From contig JAZRNN010000076.1 in the NCBI GenBank assembly GCA_045648175.1, positions 1 to 64,000 of the forward strand: a stretch of 64,000 nucleotides of DNA. The letters run 5' to 3'. A program made the position numbers and the translations under genes. The DNA comes from SIG440 sp045648175 (GTDB lineage: Bacteria; Bacillota; Clostridia; Monoglobales; Monoglobaceae). Positions within the stretch are counted from its first letter, which is position 1; the number at the start of each line of letters is the position of its first letter. A model generated the notes under the pieces. It ran no database searches and was not told the origin of the DNA. It worked only from the letters and a program-made list of their open reading frames with translations. Shown here in pieces: positions 18,063-27,783 of this stretch.

Positions 18063-21000
18063 ATGGCACAAGGAAACTTTGTTATTAGATTGCTTGCAGA
18101 GCTTGAAAAAGCACGAAGCGAAAAGCAAATCAAACAAGATATAAAGTCCTTTGGTGATATTTATGTAAAGCTTATTGCGAGCTTGCAAAAAGGAAAAAGT
18201 AAAAAACAAATTAAAACTGATGCAAAGTCTTTAGGTGATATGCAAGTAAAGTTGACAGGTAGTTTGGATATGCCAAAAACTCGAAAGCAGATTAAGAATC
18301 AATTAAAAGGTGTTAATGGTAATTTTAGTGTAACGCCAAAAGTAAACCAAAAGGCTATGCAAAACGCTGTCAAGCAAGTGCAGAAACAAGTAAATGCTAA
18401 TAAGCTTGTTTACAATTTTGATTTAGACAAAAAGAAATTCCAAAATCAATTAAAGGTATTTGCAAAAGATAATAGCAAATTATTTACAAGCAAAGAAATG
18501 ACGGCGAAGTATAATCAATTAGTTGATTCGGCAGGTATAGCAAAGAGCAAGACCGAATTAAAGGAATTGCGAGGTCAATTATCTGCATTCAGAGCAGAGT
18601 TGTTAGCTACAAATAAAGCCGGAATGACATGGACGGATAAGTTTAAATCATCGATAAGTCATTTTGCTCAATATTTTAGTGGAGCAAGTTTTATTTATGC
18701 TGTGACTAATCAACTCCGTAATGCATGGACAGAAGCAAAAACCCTTGATGATAGATTGGTTGACTTACAGAAAGTAACCGCCGAAATAGAAAGCAGAGAT
18801 TCTTTATATAAGTATTTTGACAAAGCATTAAACAAGGCAAACGAATTAAACGTCAAGGTTGATTCGCTTATATATGCAATTACTGAGTTCAAAAAATTAG
18901 GTTGGTCTCTGTCAGATGCAGAACTTGGTGGAGAATGGGCTACAAAATTATCCAATGTCGGTGACATAGATATTGATACTGCTATCGGCTCAATTAAAAC
19001 ATCCATTGCTTCATTTGATGAAATAGGCGGTTATACCGATGCACAAATGAGCAAGAAAATTGAAGCCTATGCTGACCTTATAAACAATATGAGTAACAAG
19101 TATAGTATTGATGCCGAGGGATTAGCAGAAGCAATTAGGTTAAGCGCCGGTACATTGACAGAAGCAGATACAAGCATTGAGCAAGCTGCTACAATGTATG
19201 CAACTGCAAATAAATACTATAACGATCCATCATATTTGGGTAATACTGCAAAAATCGGTTCGTTGCGTTTAAGAGCTTCAGAAGGTGACGATGACGCTAT
19301 CAAAGAATTGTCTGAAATGGGCGAAGAAGTTGATGAGCTTGCCGGTGCCACAAGTAAATTAAGAGATGAGTTAAAAGCACTTACAGGCGTAGATATAATG
19401 AAAGATGACAATACTTTCAAGTCATATTATGACCAACTGTATGAAATATCTCAAGTTATAGATTCGCTTGAAGATACAAGTGCCGCTTTAGTTCTTGAAA
19501 AGTTGTTTGGTAAAAACAGAGCCGCCGCAGGTAGAGCTTTATTATCAGGACTGCAAGAATCAGACAAGGCATATGAAGATGCTGTTAATTCGGCAGGTAG
19601 TGCTACAATCGAATATGAGAAGTGGATGCAAAGTGCCGATGCTGCAACACAACGGTTTTCAAACAGTTTAACAGAGATGTACCAAAGCATAATGAACGGA
19701 AACACAGTCCGTGATATTGCTAATTTAGGTTCTGCCGTTTTAGACTTTGCTAACCAATGGGGCATTGTCGAAGGTGCAGTACGAGGTTTCTTAGCATTAA
19801 AAATAGGAACATTTTTAACAAATGGTACTATGGCTTTTCTTACCGCAACCAAACAGGTTGAGCAATACGGAAAAGCATTACAGTTAGCTAATAATATTCC
19901 TAACGGAAATTTGGCTACAAGGTACAACACCTTAAAAAGTATTGCAGTAGCAACAAACACGCTTACGACTGCACAACTAAAAAATGTTCTTTCAGGTCAG
20001 TCTTTGACACAGCAAGACAGAATCAGAATTCTTCAAATGCAAGGTCTCACTAAAGAAATGGCATTGCAGAAGTTGGCAGAAATGGGGCTTACACAAGCAA
20101 CCAACGCACAGACCGCCGCTAATGCTGCAAGTACAGCATCTACATTTAGTTTAAAGTCGGCTATGATGGGATTGGGTGCAACAATTAAAAGCGTATTTCT
20201 CAGCAATCCGATTGGTATCGCTTTAATGGCTATTAGCTTGGCAATAAGTGGAATTACATCTGCAATTTCCAATCATAATCAAAAGATGGAAGAAATGCGT
20301 GATAAAGCCAAAGAAGCCGCAAGCGAAGCAAATACATTAGGTGATGAGATTGCAAGTTTGTCAAGTAAATACATAGCTTTATCCGAAGCGGTAAAAACAG
20401 ATGCGAGTGCAAAAGAAGATTTAATTTCTACACAAGCAGAACTATTAGAGAAACTTGGACTTGAAGGCGAAAGTATAGATGACCTCATTGCTAAATATGG
20501 TTCGTTGTCTAACGCTATAAGACAAGCAAGTATAGACTCATTAAAGAACTCACAGCTTGATTTGATAGCAGGTGTAAACGCTGCTAAAGACGAGTTGTTA
20601 GACATAGGTGCTGATGGATTTTGGGGCGGTAATAATATAATTAACGCAACAGGAGACGATGCGGTAAAAGGTTTTAAGGAACTCGAAAAAGCCGGAGTTG
20701 TTGATAGTGGTTCATACGGTTCAGGTGGTGGTGCATTAGTTTTGATTGGTGATGATACCACAACTGAAGGTATATTAGAAAACTATCAGAAACTTGAAGA
20801 TGCGTTGAACGCATTAAGAGATTCTAATGCTTTTACAGCAGAAGAATTGACAGATAATTCACTATATCAAGCTATTTATGGTAGATATAATGAAATGAAA
20901 GAAAAAGTAGATGCTTACAAAACATCTATTGGAGATTTAAACGAGAATTTAGCTCAACAAACAATGTTGACAGCTTTACAAGGTAGTGAACTACCAAAAT

Positions 21001-23915
21001 CAGAACAAGAGTTTGAAAAATTTAAGCAAGAGCTTAGTGATACGGCTATTGCAAGTAAACAATTTATTGGAACTGAAAAAGAGATAACAGACTCTATCAA
21101 TAATTACCTTTCTAAAGTACCGGAATTCGCTGAGTATTTTAGCGTTCCTTTAGAAAAAGAAGTTAATAGAGCGAACTCATTATCATTGGATGGTGTTGTC
21201 AAAACACTTGCAACCTTGCAAGATAAATATAATGAGTTAAAATCAGCACAAGAAGAGTATAACTCAACGGGTGCTATTTCTGCTGAAACAATGCAGAAAC
21301 TCATTGATAATGACCTGTTGCAATACCTTGATTACTCTTCGGGGAAATTAAAGATAAACACTGATGCTTTATTGGCAGAGGGCGAAGCTGCAAAGGTTAA
21401 TGCAATTCAGAAATTGCAAGATGCTATGGCAACAGACCTTATGAATTTAGCAACAGGCAAAACAGACCAATTATCAAATACTGCAAAAACCGCTATTGCT
21501 AATCTTGGTAATAGTGCTGAAACCACAGGTAATCAAGCACAAACCGCCGCAAGTAAATTGGCTGGATTTGCGATTGCGGCACAAGCCGCCAAAGATGGTG
21601 CTGAAGGTAATTTAACGGGAATGTCTGTTGAGGATTTTAACACTCAAGCTAATGCTATAATTTCTGCATACACGAGTGCTGCCAACTCTATTGGTGGAAT
21701 TACCATAAAATCACCAAAAACAAGCAAAGGTTCGTCATCTTCAAGTAAGAATAATGCCCTTGATAAACATTTAAAAGATGCTGAACGCCGATATAAAATA
21801 CATCAGGATGAAACAAAGTATATTGAAGAGCTTGATTATGCCTTAAATAAACTTGTTAAAACCGATGAGGAACGGCTTGAAATTTTAGACAAGATTGAGG
21901 ATGCTCGTAAAGACTATGCTGATAATCGTATCAAAGACCTTGAGCATGAAAAGGAAATGCTTAAAAATATGTATGGGGATAATTATGATACTTCATACAT
22001 TGATAGAAGTATTCAGCAGATACATCACGAAGAGGCTGAAAGACTTAGAGCGTTAGGATACGATGATAATTCAGACGAAATTCAGGAACATCAATCTGGT
22101 TGGTGGGACAAACAAAATGAACTATTGGATAATATGTCTTTGCAATATGAAAATCGTATCAAAGATATTGAGCACGCAAGAGATATGTTCTTGGAGCAGA
22201 ATCCATTAGGTGATACTACATCTTTCTATAAGCAGTTACAGGAAGAATATCATAAAGAGGCTGAACGACTCCGTGCATTAGACCCTGAGAAGTATAAGGA
22301 AGAAATTCAAGAACTGCAATTATTGTGGCACGATGCACAAAACGAAATTGCTGATTGGTCGCTATCTAATTCTGAACGTTGGATAAACGAAAGAAACCTT
22401 TATGGAGATTGGGATAAATTCGCTGACAATGAGGTTGCGGCTTGGAAGAGGGTTTTGGATAGGTTTAGAAAAGAACACGCTAACGAACTTGATAAAATTA
22501 AAGAAATAGAAGAAAAATACTTTAATGCTATTAAGAATGAACTTATTGATTCTTTAAACTTTAATTCAAGTCAAATTGGCTCACTTCACACCCTATTACA
22601 ATCCTACTATGATGTGACAAACTCCATTACTGAAGCACAACACGAAATCAATAAAGAGTTAGATGCTTCTCTTACCATGTATGAGTATCTTGATGAGGAA
22701 ACACGCAAATTGCTATTTAATCAAGAGGACTATAATATCTTGTCAGAGAAGTTACTTGATTTACAGTATGAAGCGGATAAATTACAAAGGCAGTATAACA
22801 GAGATGTTTTAAATGCCACAGAAGAAAATCTTGAAGAAATAACGGCACAGTATGAAATGCAGTATGAAACAATGCTCAAAAAGTACGAAATTGCCCGTGC
22901 AGAACTGAATGTGGCTAAGAAACGTCAGCAACTTGATAATGTTTTAAATGAGCGTAACGTCCGTATGCTTATTGATGGTCAATGGCAATGGGTAGCCAAC
23001 ACTCAGGATGTACTAAATGCAAAAGCAGAATTAGCTGATGCGGAATATGCGGCGCAGGTTGCGAAACATACTTTAGATCAGACAAAATCATTGAATAATC
23101 TCACTTCAGCACAAAATGTATTAACCACTACGATTAACAATGTTGAAAGTGGTGTAATTGCCTTTAATAGCAATCTTGGAGATATTACAAAGGGATTGGG
23201 AGAAATCGTTACAAACGACATTCCTGCTCTAAAATCTATTATAAATGATGTGGGGTCTGCTATTAAGAATTATAATAGCAATGTAAATAATAAGGACACT
23301 ACATATAATGGTAATACTTCTTCGGGAACAAGTTCAAAAGGCGGTTCTTCGGGAGTTGGTTCGTCTTCCGCTCCGCAGAACAATGCTACTGCGACAATCC
23401 CCGGAATTGGTGAGGTTGGAATACATATAAATGACAGTGGAAAGACAACTACAACGGGATTACCTGTTGGCACAGTAGTTCATACAGGTGGTGGAGATTA
23501 CAAAATAACAGGCGGTACAGGCGGTAATTACTCTTCTATAAAAGTTAAAAACAAGTATGCCGATGGGACTAATTACACCAAACCCGGCTCTGCTCTAATG
23601 GGTGAAGATGGAAAGGAGATTTATATTGACAACAATGGTCATTATATTCCGATTGAACAACCAACTTTACTTTCGGATGTTAAGGCTGGTGGTATTGTTT
23701 TTAACCAAGACCAGATGAAAAGCCTTCATACATTATGGGATATGAGCAACTTTGTTAAGATGCCTGATTATAGTAGTTTGGTTAATAGATATGATTCTCA
23801 CAACATGACAACAAACAATGATTATAGTGTTACTATTAAAGATTTGGTTGTTGATAATGGTGTAAATGGTCAGGAATTAGTAAATGCCTTGAGACGGTAT
23901 GTTGCAATCCACTAA
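18063..23915 (+). CDS. phage tail tape measure protein
   Basis: A 1950-residue protein that would set the length of a siphovirus-type tail and help DNA enter the cell. The N-terminus has three tandem repeats (residues about 5-75: SEKQIKQDIKSFGDIYVKL, SKKQIKTDAKSLGDMQVKL, TRKQIKNQLKGVNG). A conserved TMP region with ITEFKKLGWSLSDAE and AEGLAEAIRLSAGT follows, then a hydrophobic stretch near residues 700-740. Long coiled coils with a repeated NRIKDLEHE/NRIKDIEHA module occur around 1290-1400, then a glycine/serine-rich linker and a beta-rich tail end. It is intact and translated from ATG after AAAGGAG. No distal tail, tip or fibre genes follow, which is abnormal for a working tail module. Confidence 0.9.
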   Translation: MAQGNFVIRLLAELEKARSEKQIKQDIKSFGDIYVKLIASLQKGKSKKQIKTDAKSLGDMQVKLTGSLDMPKTRKQIKNQLKGVNGNFSVTPKVNQKAMQNAVKQVQKQVNANKLVYNFDLDKKKFQNQLKVFAKDNSKLFTSKEMTAKYNQLVDSAGIAKSKTELKELRGQLSAFRAELLATNKAGMTWTDKFKSSISHFAQYFSGASFIYAVTNQLRNAWTEAKTLDDRLVDLQKVTAEIESRDSLYKYFDKALNKANELNVKVDSLIYAITEFKKLGWSLSDAELGGEWATKLSNVGDIDIDTAIGSIKTSIASFDEIGGYTDAQMSKKIEAYADLINNMSNKYSIDAEGLAEAIRLSAGTLTEADTSIEQAATMYATANKYYNDPSYLGNTAKIGSLRLRASEGDDDAIKELSEMGEEVDELAGATSKLRDELKALTGVDIMKDDNTFKSYYDQLYEISQVIDSLEDTSAALVLEKLFGKNRAAAGRALLSGLQESDKAYEDAVNSAGSATIEYEKWMQSADAATQRFSNSLTEMYQSIMNGNTVRDIANLGSAVLDFANQWGIVEGAVRGFLALKIGTFLTNGTMAFLTATKQVEQYGKALQLANNIPNGNLATRYNTLKSIAVATNTLTTAQLKNVLSGQSLTQQDRIRILQMQGLTKEMALQKLAEMGLTQATNAQTAANAASTASTFSLKSAMMGLGATIKSVFLSNPIGIALMAISLAISGITSAISNHNQKMEEMRDKAKEAASEANTLGDEIASLSSKYIALSEAVKTDASAKEDLISTQAELLEKLGLEGESIDDLIAKYGSLSNAIRQASIDSLKNSQLDLIAGVNAAKDELLDIGADGFWGGNNIINATGDDAVKGFKELEKAGVVDSGSYGSGGGALVLIGDDTTTEGILENYQKLEDALNALRDSNAFTAEELTDNSLYQAIYGRYNEMKEKVDAYKTSIGDLNENLAQQTMLTALQGSELPKSEQEFEKFKQELSDTAIASKQFIGTEKEITDSINNYLSKVPEFAEYFSVPLEKEVNRANSLSLDGVVKTLATLQDKYNELKSAQEEYNSTGAISAETMQKLIDNDLLQYLDYSSGKLKINTDALLAEGEAAKVNAIQKLQDAMATDLMNLATGKTDQLSNTAKTAIANLGNSAETTGNQAQTAASKLAGFAIAAQAAKDGAEGNLTGMSVEDFNTQANAIISAYTSAANSIGGITIKSPKTSKGSSSSSKNNALDKHLKDAERRYKIHQDETKYIEELDYALNKLVKTDEERLEILDKIEDARKDYADNRIKDLEHEKEMLKNMYGDNYDTSYIDRSIQQIHHEEAERLRALGYDDNSDEIQEHQSGWWDKQNELLDNMSLQYENRIKDIEHARDMFLEQNPLGDTTSFYKQLQEEYHKEAERLRALDPEKYKEEIQELQLLWHDAQNEIADWSLSNSERWINERNLYGDWDKFADNEVAAWKRVLDRFRKEHANELDKIKEIEEKYFNAIKNELIDSLNFNSSQIGSLHTLLQSYYDVTNSITEAQHEINKELDASLTMYEYLDEETRKLLFNQEDYNILSEKLLDLQYEADKLQRQYNRDVLNATEENLEEITAQYEMQYETMLKKYEIARAELNVAKKRQQLDNVLNERNVRMLIDGQWQWVANTQDVLNAKAELADAEYAAQVAKHTLDQTKSLNNLTSAQNVLTTTINNVESGVIAFNSNLGDITKGLGEIVTNDIPALKSIINDVGSAIKNYNSNVNNKDTTYNGNTSSGTSSKGGSSGVGSSSAPQNNATATIPGIGEVGIHINDSGKTTTTGLPVGTVVHTGGGDYKITGGTGGNYSSIKVKNKYADGTNYTKPGSALMGEDGKEIYIDNNGHYIPIEQPTLLSDVKAGGIVFNQDQMKSLHTLWDMSNFVKMPDYSSLVNRYDSHNMTTNNDYSVTIKDLVVDNGVNGQELVNALRRYVAIH

Positions 23916-23921
23916 TAGTTA

Positions 23922-23965
23922 ATTTATAGGTGTATTAAGTAGAAATACTTGGTACACCTATAAAT
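23922..23965 (+). terminator. 20-bp hairpin with GAAA tetraloop after the tape measure gene
   Basis: Positions 23922-23941 pair with 23946-23965 (two G-U pairs), closed by GAAA. The following T run is short, so it may also act as a 3' stabiliser or processing site. Confidence 0.65.
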
Positions 23966-24003
23966 TTGATGCATAGTATTATATACAAACTTTATAATAT
24001 CTA

Positions 24004-24032
24004 TTGAAAAATGTCAAAAAATGTAGTATAAT
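24004..24032 (+). promoter_or_regulatory. promoter upstream of the accessory cassette (first)
   Basis: TTGAAA (24004-24009) and TATAAT (24027-24032), 17-base spacer. Confidence 0.6.
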
Positions 24033-24108
24033 AAGAGCGGAAATGTATTCATAGCGTTTTTATCGTTATAAAAAATATACAATTTTTGGAGAAATTTATT
24101 AAAAAGCC

Positions 24109-24137
24109 TTGCATATTATGTAATGATGTGGTATAAT
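24109..24137 (+). promoter_or_regulatory. promoter upstream of the accessory cassette (second)
   Basis: TTGCAT (24109-24114) and TATAAT (24132-24137), 17-base spacer. The 23916-24297 gap otherwise holds only the hairpin and a possible leader peptide. Confidence 0.65.
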
Positions 24138-24213
24138 TCAAACGCGTTTTTTATTATAAGATATAACGTTCTTGAACAACATGGAAGCAATAAAAAACAA
24201 TGGAGTAATGCAT

Positions 24214-24282
24214 ATGAAAAAAATCAGATTAAAAAGTAAAGTTAATAAATTTCATCTGTGGCGGGATTTTCTGCGTGAATGA
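24214..24282 (+). CDS. possible 22-residue basic leader peptide
   Basis: ATG 24214 opens a short frame (MKKIRLKSKVNKFHLWRDF...) ending in TGA at 24280-24282, just before the next gene. A weak TGGAG precedes it. It could be a leader peptide or chance. Confidence 0.3.
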   Translation: MKKIRLKSKVNKFHLWRDFLRE

Positions 24283-24297
24283 TGTTGAGGTGTCGTT

Positions 24298-24765
24298 ATG
24301 GCACATGTAAGTACCAATAATCAAGGATATTTTTTTGAAAATAACTTTGATACTTTTTTATATTTGATGTTGTCTGTAATTTATCCGATATTAGGGTTTT
24401 TTATTGAATTAGGTCAAATAAATGCAAGTGACATTGGTGCTTGTTACGATGTTTTAACTACAGGCTTACTTTTTACAGCAACTTTTTTTTATGATTTTTA
24501 CTCCCGTTTCAGAGATTGTGATGGCAAAACCCCTTGCATTGTTAATACGTTATCAGTCGGGCGAGGTATATTCTGTGCTTTGACGATAATAATATTTATA
24601 ATAATTGTGGTTTTTCCATCAGGCTATATATCTGGAATTGCTTTACAAAGAGGGTTTTATGTTGTAGTCCTATTGAGTATTTATCCGTTTATTATAGGGC
24701 TTGTTGAAATTTTAAGACGTGCACACAGCGAGAGGAAAAGCAAAATAAGCCGTGCATCTGTATAG
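24298..24765 (+). CDS. membrane protein of unknown function
   Basis: 155 residues with about four hydrophobic segments (about residues 20-37, 50-65, 90-112 and 120-138) and a basic C-terminal tail. GAGGTG precedes ATG 24298. It is the first of three closely spaced genes (16-base gap, then a 1-base overlap) that form an operon ending in a terminator. I do not recognise the family. Its position after the last tail gene is typical of genes expressed by a resident prophage, such as exclusion functions, but no function is shown. Confidence 0.65.
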   Translation: MAHVSTNNQGYFFENNFDTFLYLMLSVIYPILGFFIELGQINASDIGACYDVLTTGLLFTATFFYDFYSRFRDCDGKTPCIVNTLSVGRGIFCALTIIIFIIIVVFPSGYISGIALQRGFYVVVLLSIYPFIIGLVEILRRAHSERKSKISRASV

Positions 24766-24780
24766 AAGGAAGAATATAAA

Positions 24781-25104
24781 ATGAATAATATTATAAAAGA
24801 TAATATCATACTGCTTATGATTGCCATAGCTGCGATTATAATTACGATTTTCAGAATATTAAAAGACAAAGAAATTCGTGCAAAATATGTAAAGATTGCT
24901 CACAATTTACTAACGGAAATAGAATATAAGTTTTTAAAAGACAAGAGCGAAAAAGCCTTAAATAACACCACGATAAGTTTTACGAATAAATCAAATGAGG
25001 AACAATTAAAAGTTCCGGAAGATTTATACATTAACACTATGATAGTTGGTAATAAATTAATTAAAGAAGGAACTTTTTCCATATCGAAAGTGGGTAAAAT
25101 ATAA
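24781..25104 (+). CDS. single-pass membrane protein of unknown function
   Basis: 107 residues: an N-terminal hydrophobic helix (about residues 8-24), then a charged soluble domain. No family is recognised. The stop codon overlaps the next ATG by one base, indicating translational coupling with the next gene. Confidence 0.65.
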   Translation: MNNIIKDNIILLMIAIAAIIITIFRILKDKEIRAKYVKIAHNLLTEIEYKFLKDKSEKALNNTTISFTNKSNEEQLKVPEDLYINTMIVGNKLIKEGTFSISKVGKI

Positions 25105-25739
25105 TGAGCGATATGATTAATATACCGGGAGCATATGTTATGCCACCTATTGAAGAAATGAATAGGCGTTTTCAAGCAATTGAAAAGTTGTGGCAAAACT
25201 TCTTGGCTTCTGAAGGAGAAAGGAATTTAAAGTATTACATTCATAAACCTAATCTATTTGAAGTGATTAGAAGGCAAGACCAAAGAATGCATTATTTTAA
25301 AATATTTCATGGTTTGGAATATCCGTGCGAATACAAGTATGTAGCCGTCGAGTGTTTTTGGTTAAATACGCTCAAGCCATTTGTTGTTATCGATGAAAAT
25401 TCAAAGGTTTATGATTGCCCCAATGAAATGTTTTCATTGTATTTAATTATTTCTACTATAAGGACTATTTTTGAAATATATAAAAAAGGCGAAGAGTTTA
25501 AATTCCCAACCACAGAGCGTATGCGTGAAATCTTATATGACTTTAAGTACTGTAGCATGTCAAGAGAAGCAATGATCGCCTATATTGAAACATTTGCTGA
25601 CACATACGGTTTGGGAATCGATTTTATTTTGAATAACAAAGATGCTATTAAAAAAGCATTAAAAAAGAATGAGATTTTGAAACTGTGGGAAGAGTACATT
25701 GAGGATACAGATGATACAGAAAACACTATAAGTGATTAA
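25104..25739 (+). CDS. soluble protein of unknown function
   Basis: 211 residues, no membrane segment, acidic C-terminus (EEYIEDTDDTEN). It contains a proline-rich start (PGAYVMPPIEEMNRRF) and a mixed helical body. No family is recognised. It is the last gene of the three-gene operon and is followed at once by a strong terminator. Confidence 0.65.
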   Translation: MSDMINIPGAYVMPPIEEMNRRFQAIEKLWQNFLASEGERNLKYYIHKPNLFEVIRRQDQRMHYFKIFHGLEYPCEYKYVAVECFWLNTLKPFVVIDENSKVYDCPNEMFSLYLIISTIRTIFEIYKKGEEFKFPTTERMREILYDFKYCSMSREAMIAYIETFADTYGLGIDFILNNKDAIKKALKKNEILKLWEEYIEDTDDTENTISD

Positions 25740-25777
25740 AAGGGATTTACTATAAAGGTAAGTCCCTTATTTTTTTA
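25740..25777 (+). terminator. terminator of the three-gene operon
   Basis: An 11-bp stem (25740-25750 with 25758-25768, one G-U pair), 7-base loop, followed by TTTTTTT. Confidence 0.85.
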
Positions 25778-25786
25778 CTGCTCCGC

Positions 25787-25815
25787 TTGTGTTATTTGTA
25801 AATATATGTTATAAT
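25787..25815 (+). promoter_or_regulatory. promoter for the 25847-26822 gene pair
   Basis: TTGTGT (25787-25792) and TATAAT (25810-25815), 17-base spacer. Confidence 0.6.
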
Positions 25816-25846
25816 TTAGTTAAGAATTTGTGTGAGGTGTTCCTCT

Positions 25847-26212
25847 ATGAAAACAAAACCGATTTTGATAACTTTAGTTGTTGTATGCGCTATCTTTGCC
25901 ATTGCTGGCTTGATGTTGAATATTAACAATCCCGCTTTTCAAAGCGAAAATGAAATGCTTGAAATTATAAATGGAATATGGACAACTGGGAATACAGAAT
26001 TTGATTTTACTCTATCTATAAATAACGATACTGCAACCGTTTCTGTTGGGGATAAAGAGGATAATCCGTCAAAAATTGTTCTTGTTCCTTCAAAAGGATA
26101 TTTTTATTTTGAAAAGAACGATGATGTAAAAGATAACCGATATATTGTTTCAAAAGAAGATGGTAGCTATATTATTAAACACAACGATTGGAAATTTGTC
26201 AAAAGGGATTGA
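25847..26212 (+). CDS. small secreted or membrane-anchored protein
   Basis: 121 residues from ATG 25847, placed after GAGGTG. An N-terminal hydrophobic helix (KPILITLVVVCAIFAIAGLML) could be a signal anchor. The remainder is beta-rich with GIWTTGNTEFDFTLSINND, reminiscent of small extracytoplasmic lipocalin-like domains such as DUF5640. An upstream GTG (25832) in frame lacks a ribosome binding site. It is followed after four bases by the next gene. Confidence 0.6.
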   Translation: MKTKPILITLVVVCAIFAIAGLMLNINNPAFQSENEMLEIINGIWTTGNTEFDFTLSINNDTATVSVGDKEDNPSKIVLVPSKGYFYFEKNDDVKDNRYIVSKEDGSYIIKHNDWKFVKRD

Positions 26213-26216
26213 TGCT

Positions 26217-26822
26217 ATGAGTGTAATTTTGGGATATAAGACAGAGGATAAAATATATTTGGGTGCCGACAACAGAACGGTTACATTGGAAGAAGTTCTT
26301 TCTCGTGATGATGTAAAGAAAATCGTTGCGGTCAACAACAATGTAGCAGTTGCTTTTGCTGGCTACAATAAATCTCAAATGCTGTTTGAAAAAATGATAA
26401 CCAACGTGACGGACAAGAGCAATTTTTATGTAGAAGATGCTTTGCGATATATCAAACTAATACATTGGCTCTTTAAACTTTTTTGGTATAGGAATATTGG
26501 AAAAGAAGGGCGAACATTAAGTTCACGTTTTATTATAGCTGGTAAAAACAGAAAAGGAAAGCCTTGCTTATATATAACATCAATTCTTAATGGAAAACTG
26601 GAAAAACCATCATTAACCGATAGATTTATATTCCCACCTTCTGATGCAGATGCTAAAACATGTTGTGATATTTATGCGATAAATGCTTTAAACCATCGTA
26701 GTAATTTTATTCAAAGGACAATAAAAGATATATCCAAGATAAGTAAGTTGATTAGTCCTACCGGTGATATTTGGGTTTATGATATTGTCACTGATAAAAG
26801 CATATTAGAACATTTTTCATAA
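26217..26822 (+). CDS. Ntn-hydrolase/proteasome-subunit-like protein
   Basis: 201 residues from ATG 26217, placed after AAAAGGG. The N-terminus (SVILGYKTEDKIYLGADNRTV, then KIVAVNNNVAVAFAGY) follows the strand pattern of proteasome/HslV-type Ntn folds: GADNR, then K-I-x-x-V and AFAG. There is no obvious N-terminal Thr, Ser or Cys nucleophile after a short propeptide, so it may be inactive or act differently. Partner of the secreted protein gene before it. The assignment rests on pattern only. Confidence 0.5.
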   Translation: MSVILGYKTEDKIYLGADNRTVTLEEVLSRDDVKKIVAVNNNVAVAFAGYNKSQMLFEKMITNVTDKSNFYVEDALRYIKLIHWLFKLFWYRNIGKEGRTLSSRFIIAGKNRKGKPCLYITSILNGKLEKPSLTDRFIFPPSDADAKTCCDIYAINALNHRSNFIQRTIKDISKISKLISPTGDIWVYDIVTDKSILEHFS

Positions 26823-26900
26823 ATTCAAACCTATACCGTCTATATATTAGGTACTTAAATTTCTGTAATGTTTGTGTACCCCCCCCGCTCCACTATAAAC

Positions 26901-26934
26901 ATAAAACAAAAAGGAGAAGCCGAAGCCTCTCCTT
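26901..26934 (-). terminator. terminator of the minus-strand gene at 26972
   Basis: On the minus strand a 10-bp stem closed by a TTCG tetraloop (26934-26911) is followed by a T-rich run. Confidence 0.8.
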
Positions 26935-26971
26935 AATTTGTTTGCAAGTTTAAAGCTTACTGTGACGCATA

Positions 26972-27199
26972 TTATGCGCCGAATACAACATCTTGCATAA
27001 TAAGAAGTTCTCTTCCTGAAATGTCCCCTTTAGCTAAGGCTACTTGGAAATCCAAATCAGATTCAATGAATTTATCTTCTTCTCTGCCCATGTTGCATAC
27101 GAACCTAAGTGCAGATATGCCATAACCACATTTTGCAGAAGCGTTCAAAAACCCCTGAAATGCCTTTACGTAGGCAGTATCGTTATTAAGTCCCTTCAT
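26972..27199 (-). CDS. small hypothetical protein
   Basis: 75 residues from ATG 27199, six bases after GGGAGGT (27212-27206). An upstream in-frame ATG at 27283 has no ribosome binding site. The sequence (MKGLNNDTAYVKAFQGFLN...) is not recognised. It is monocistronic on the minus strand with its own promoter and terminator. Confidence 0.6.
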   Translation of the reverse strand: MKGLNNDTAYVKAFQGFLNASAKCGYGISALRFVCNMGREEDKFIESDLDFQVALAKGDISGRELLIMQDVVFGA

Positions 27200-27317
27200 G
27201 ACATTACCTCCCTTCAAATACGATGCCAGTATAGTTGCGACATCATTTTCCAATAATAAAAACTTTTTTGAGGTAAATATCATTGTTCAATTGTTGCATA
27301 AGCTATCTTACAAATTG

Positions 27318-27346
27318 ATTATATCATGTAAATTTTTCTTGGTCAA
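27318..27346 (-). promoter_or_regulatory. promoter of the 26972 gene
   Basis: On the minus strand TTGACC (27346-27341) and TATAAT (27323-27318), 17-base spacer. Confidence 0.7.
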
Positions 27347-27783
27347 TGGCTTGTTTGTTGTTGTAATGAAGATGTAAAGTTTTTGACAAAAAACACCTAT
27401 AATATTTATTTGAAAAAAACTTAGTGTAAAACTTAGGCAAATATCAATAAACTTGTATAAGTAATATGTTTTTTGTGTTTAAAAGTGTAAAATATACTTG
27501 TTGACAAGACAAAACTTAGTTTAATTTCTTCGAATCGTCTAAAATTTAACTCGACACGTGAGAAGGTCAGATATACCCTTTCCGGGAATAAAAAAGGCTT
27601 TACATAATGTAAACACACGGGGACACGGACACCCACATCAACGGCACACAAACCGCCGTAAATACCCTTCTGAAATGGTTTTAATTAACTTTCATACCCT
27701 TAAAATCAAAGGCTTTAAAACGGCAAAATTTGAGCCTTAAAACAATAAAAAAAGGAGCTTTTAACCGCTCCGCAAATATTAAA
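27347..27783. other. noncoding region with short repeats and a GC-rich patch
   Basis: About 440 bases without a supported gene. AAACTTAG occurs three times (27417, 27429, 27512). A GC-rich patch near 27615-27660 contains an ACGGC/GCCGT hairpin (27641-27659). This could be a regulatory or replication region. Frames here lack ribosome binding sites. Confidence 0.4.

Noticed and set aside
26879..26886. Run of eight C as a possible phase-variation tract
   Set aside because: It lies between genes and outside any plausible promoter spacer or coding frame.
27558..27740. 60-codon frame beginning GTG in the noncoding region
   Set aside because: No ribosome binding site, low-complexity basic content, and it runs through the GC-rich hairpin patch; no sign of selection as protein.
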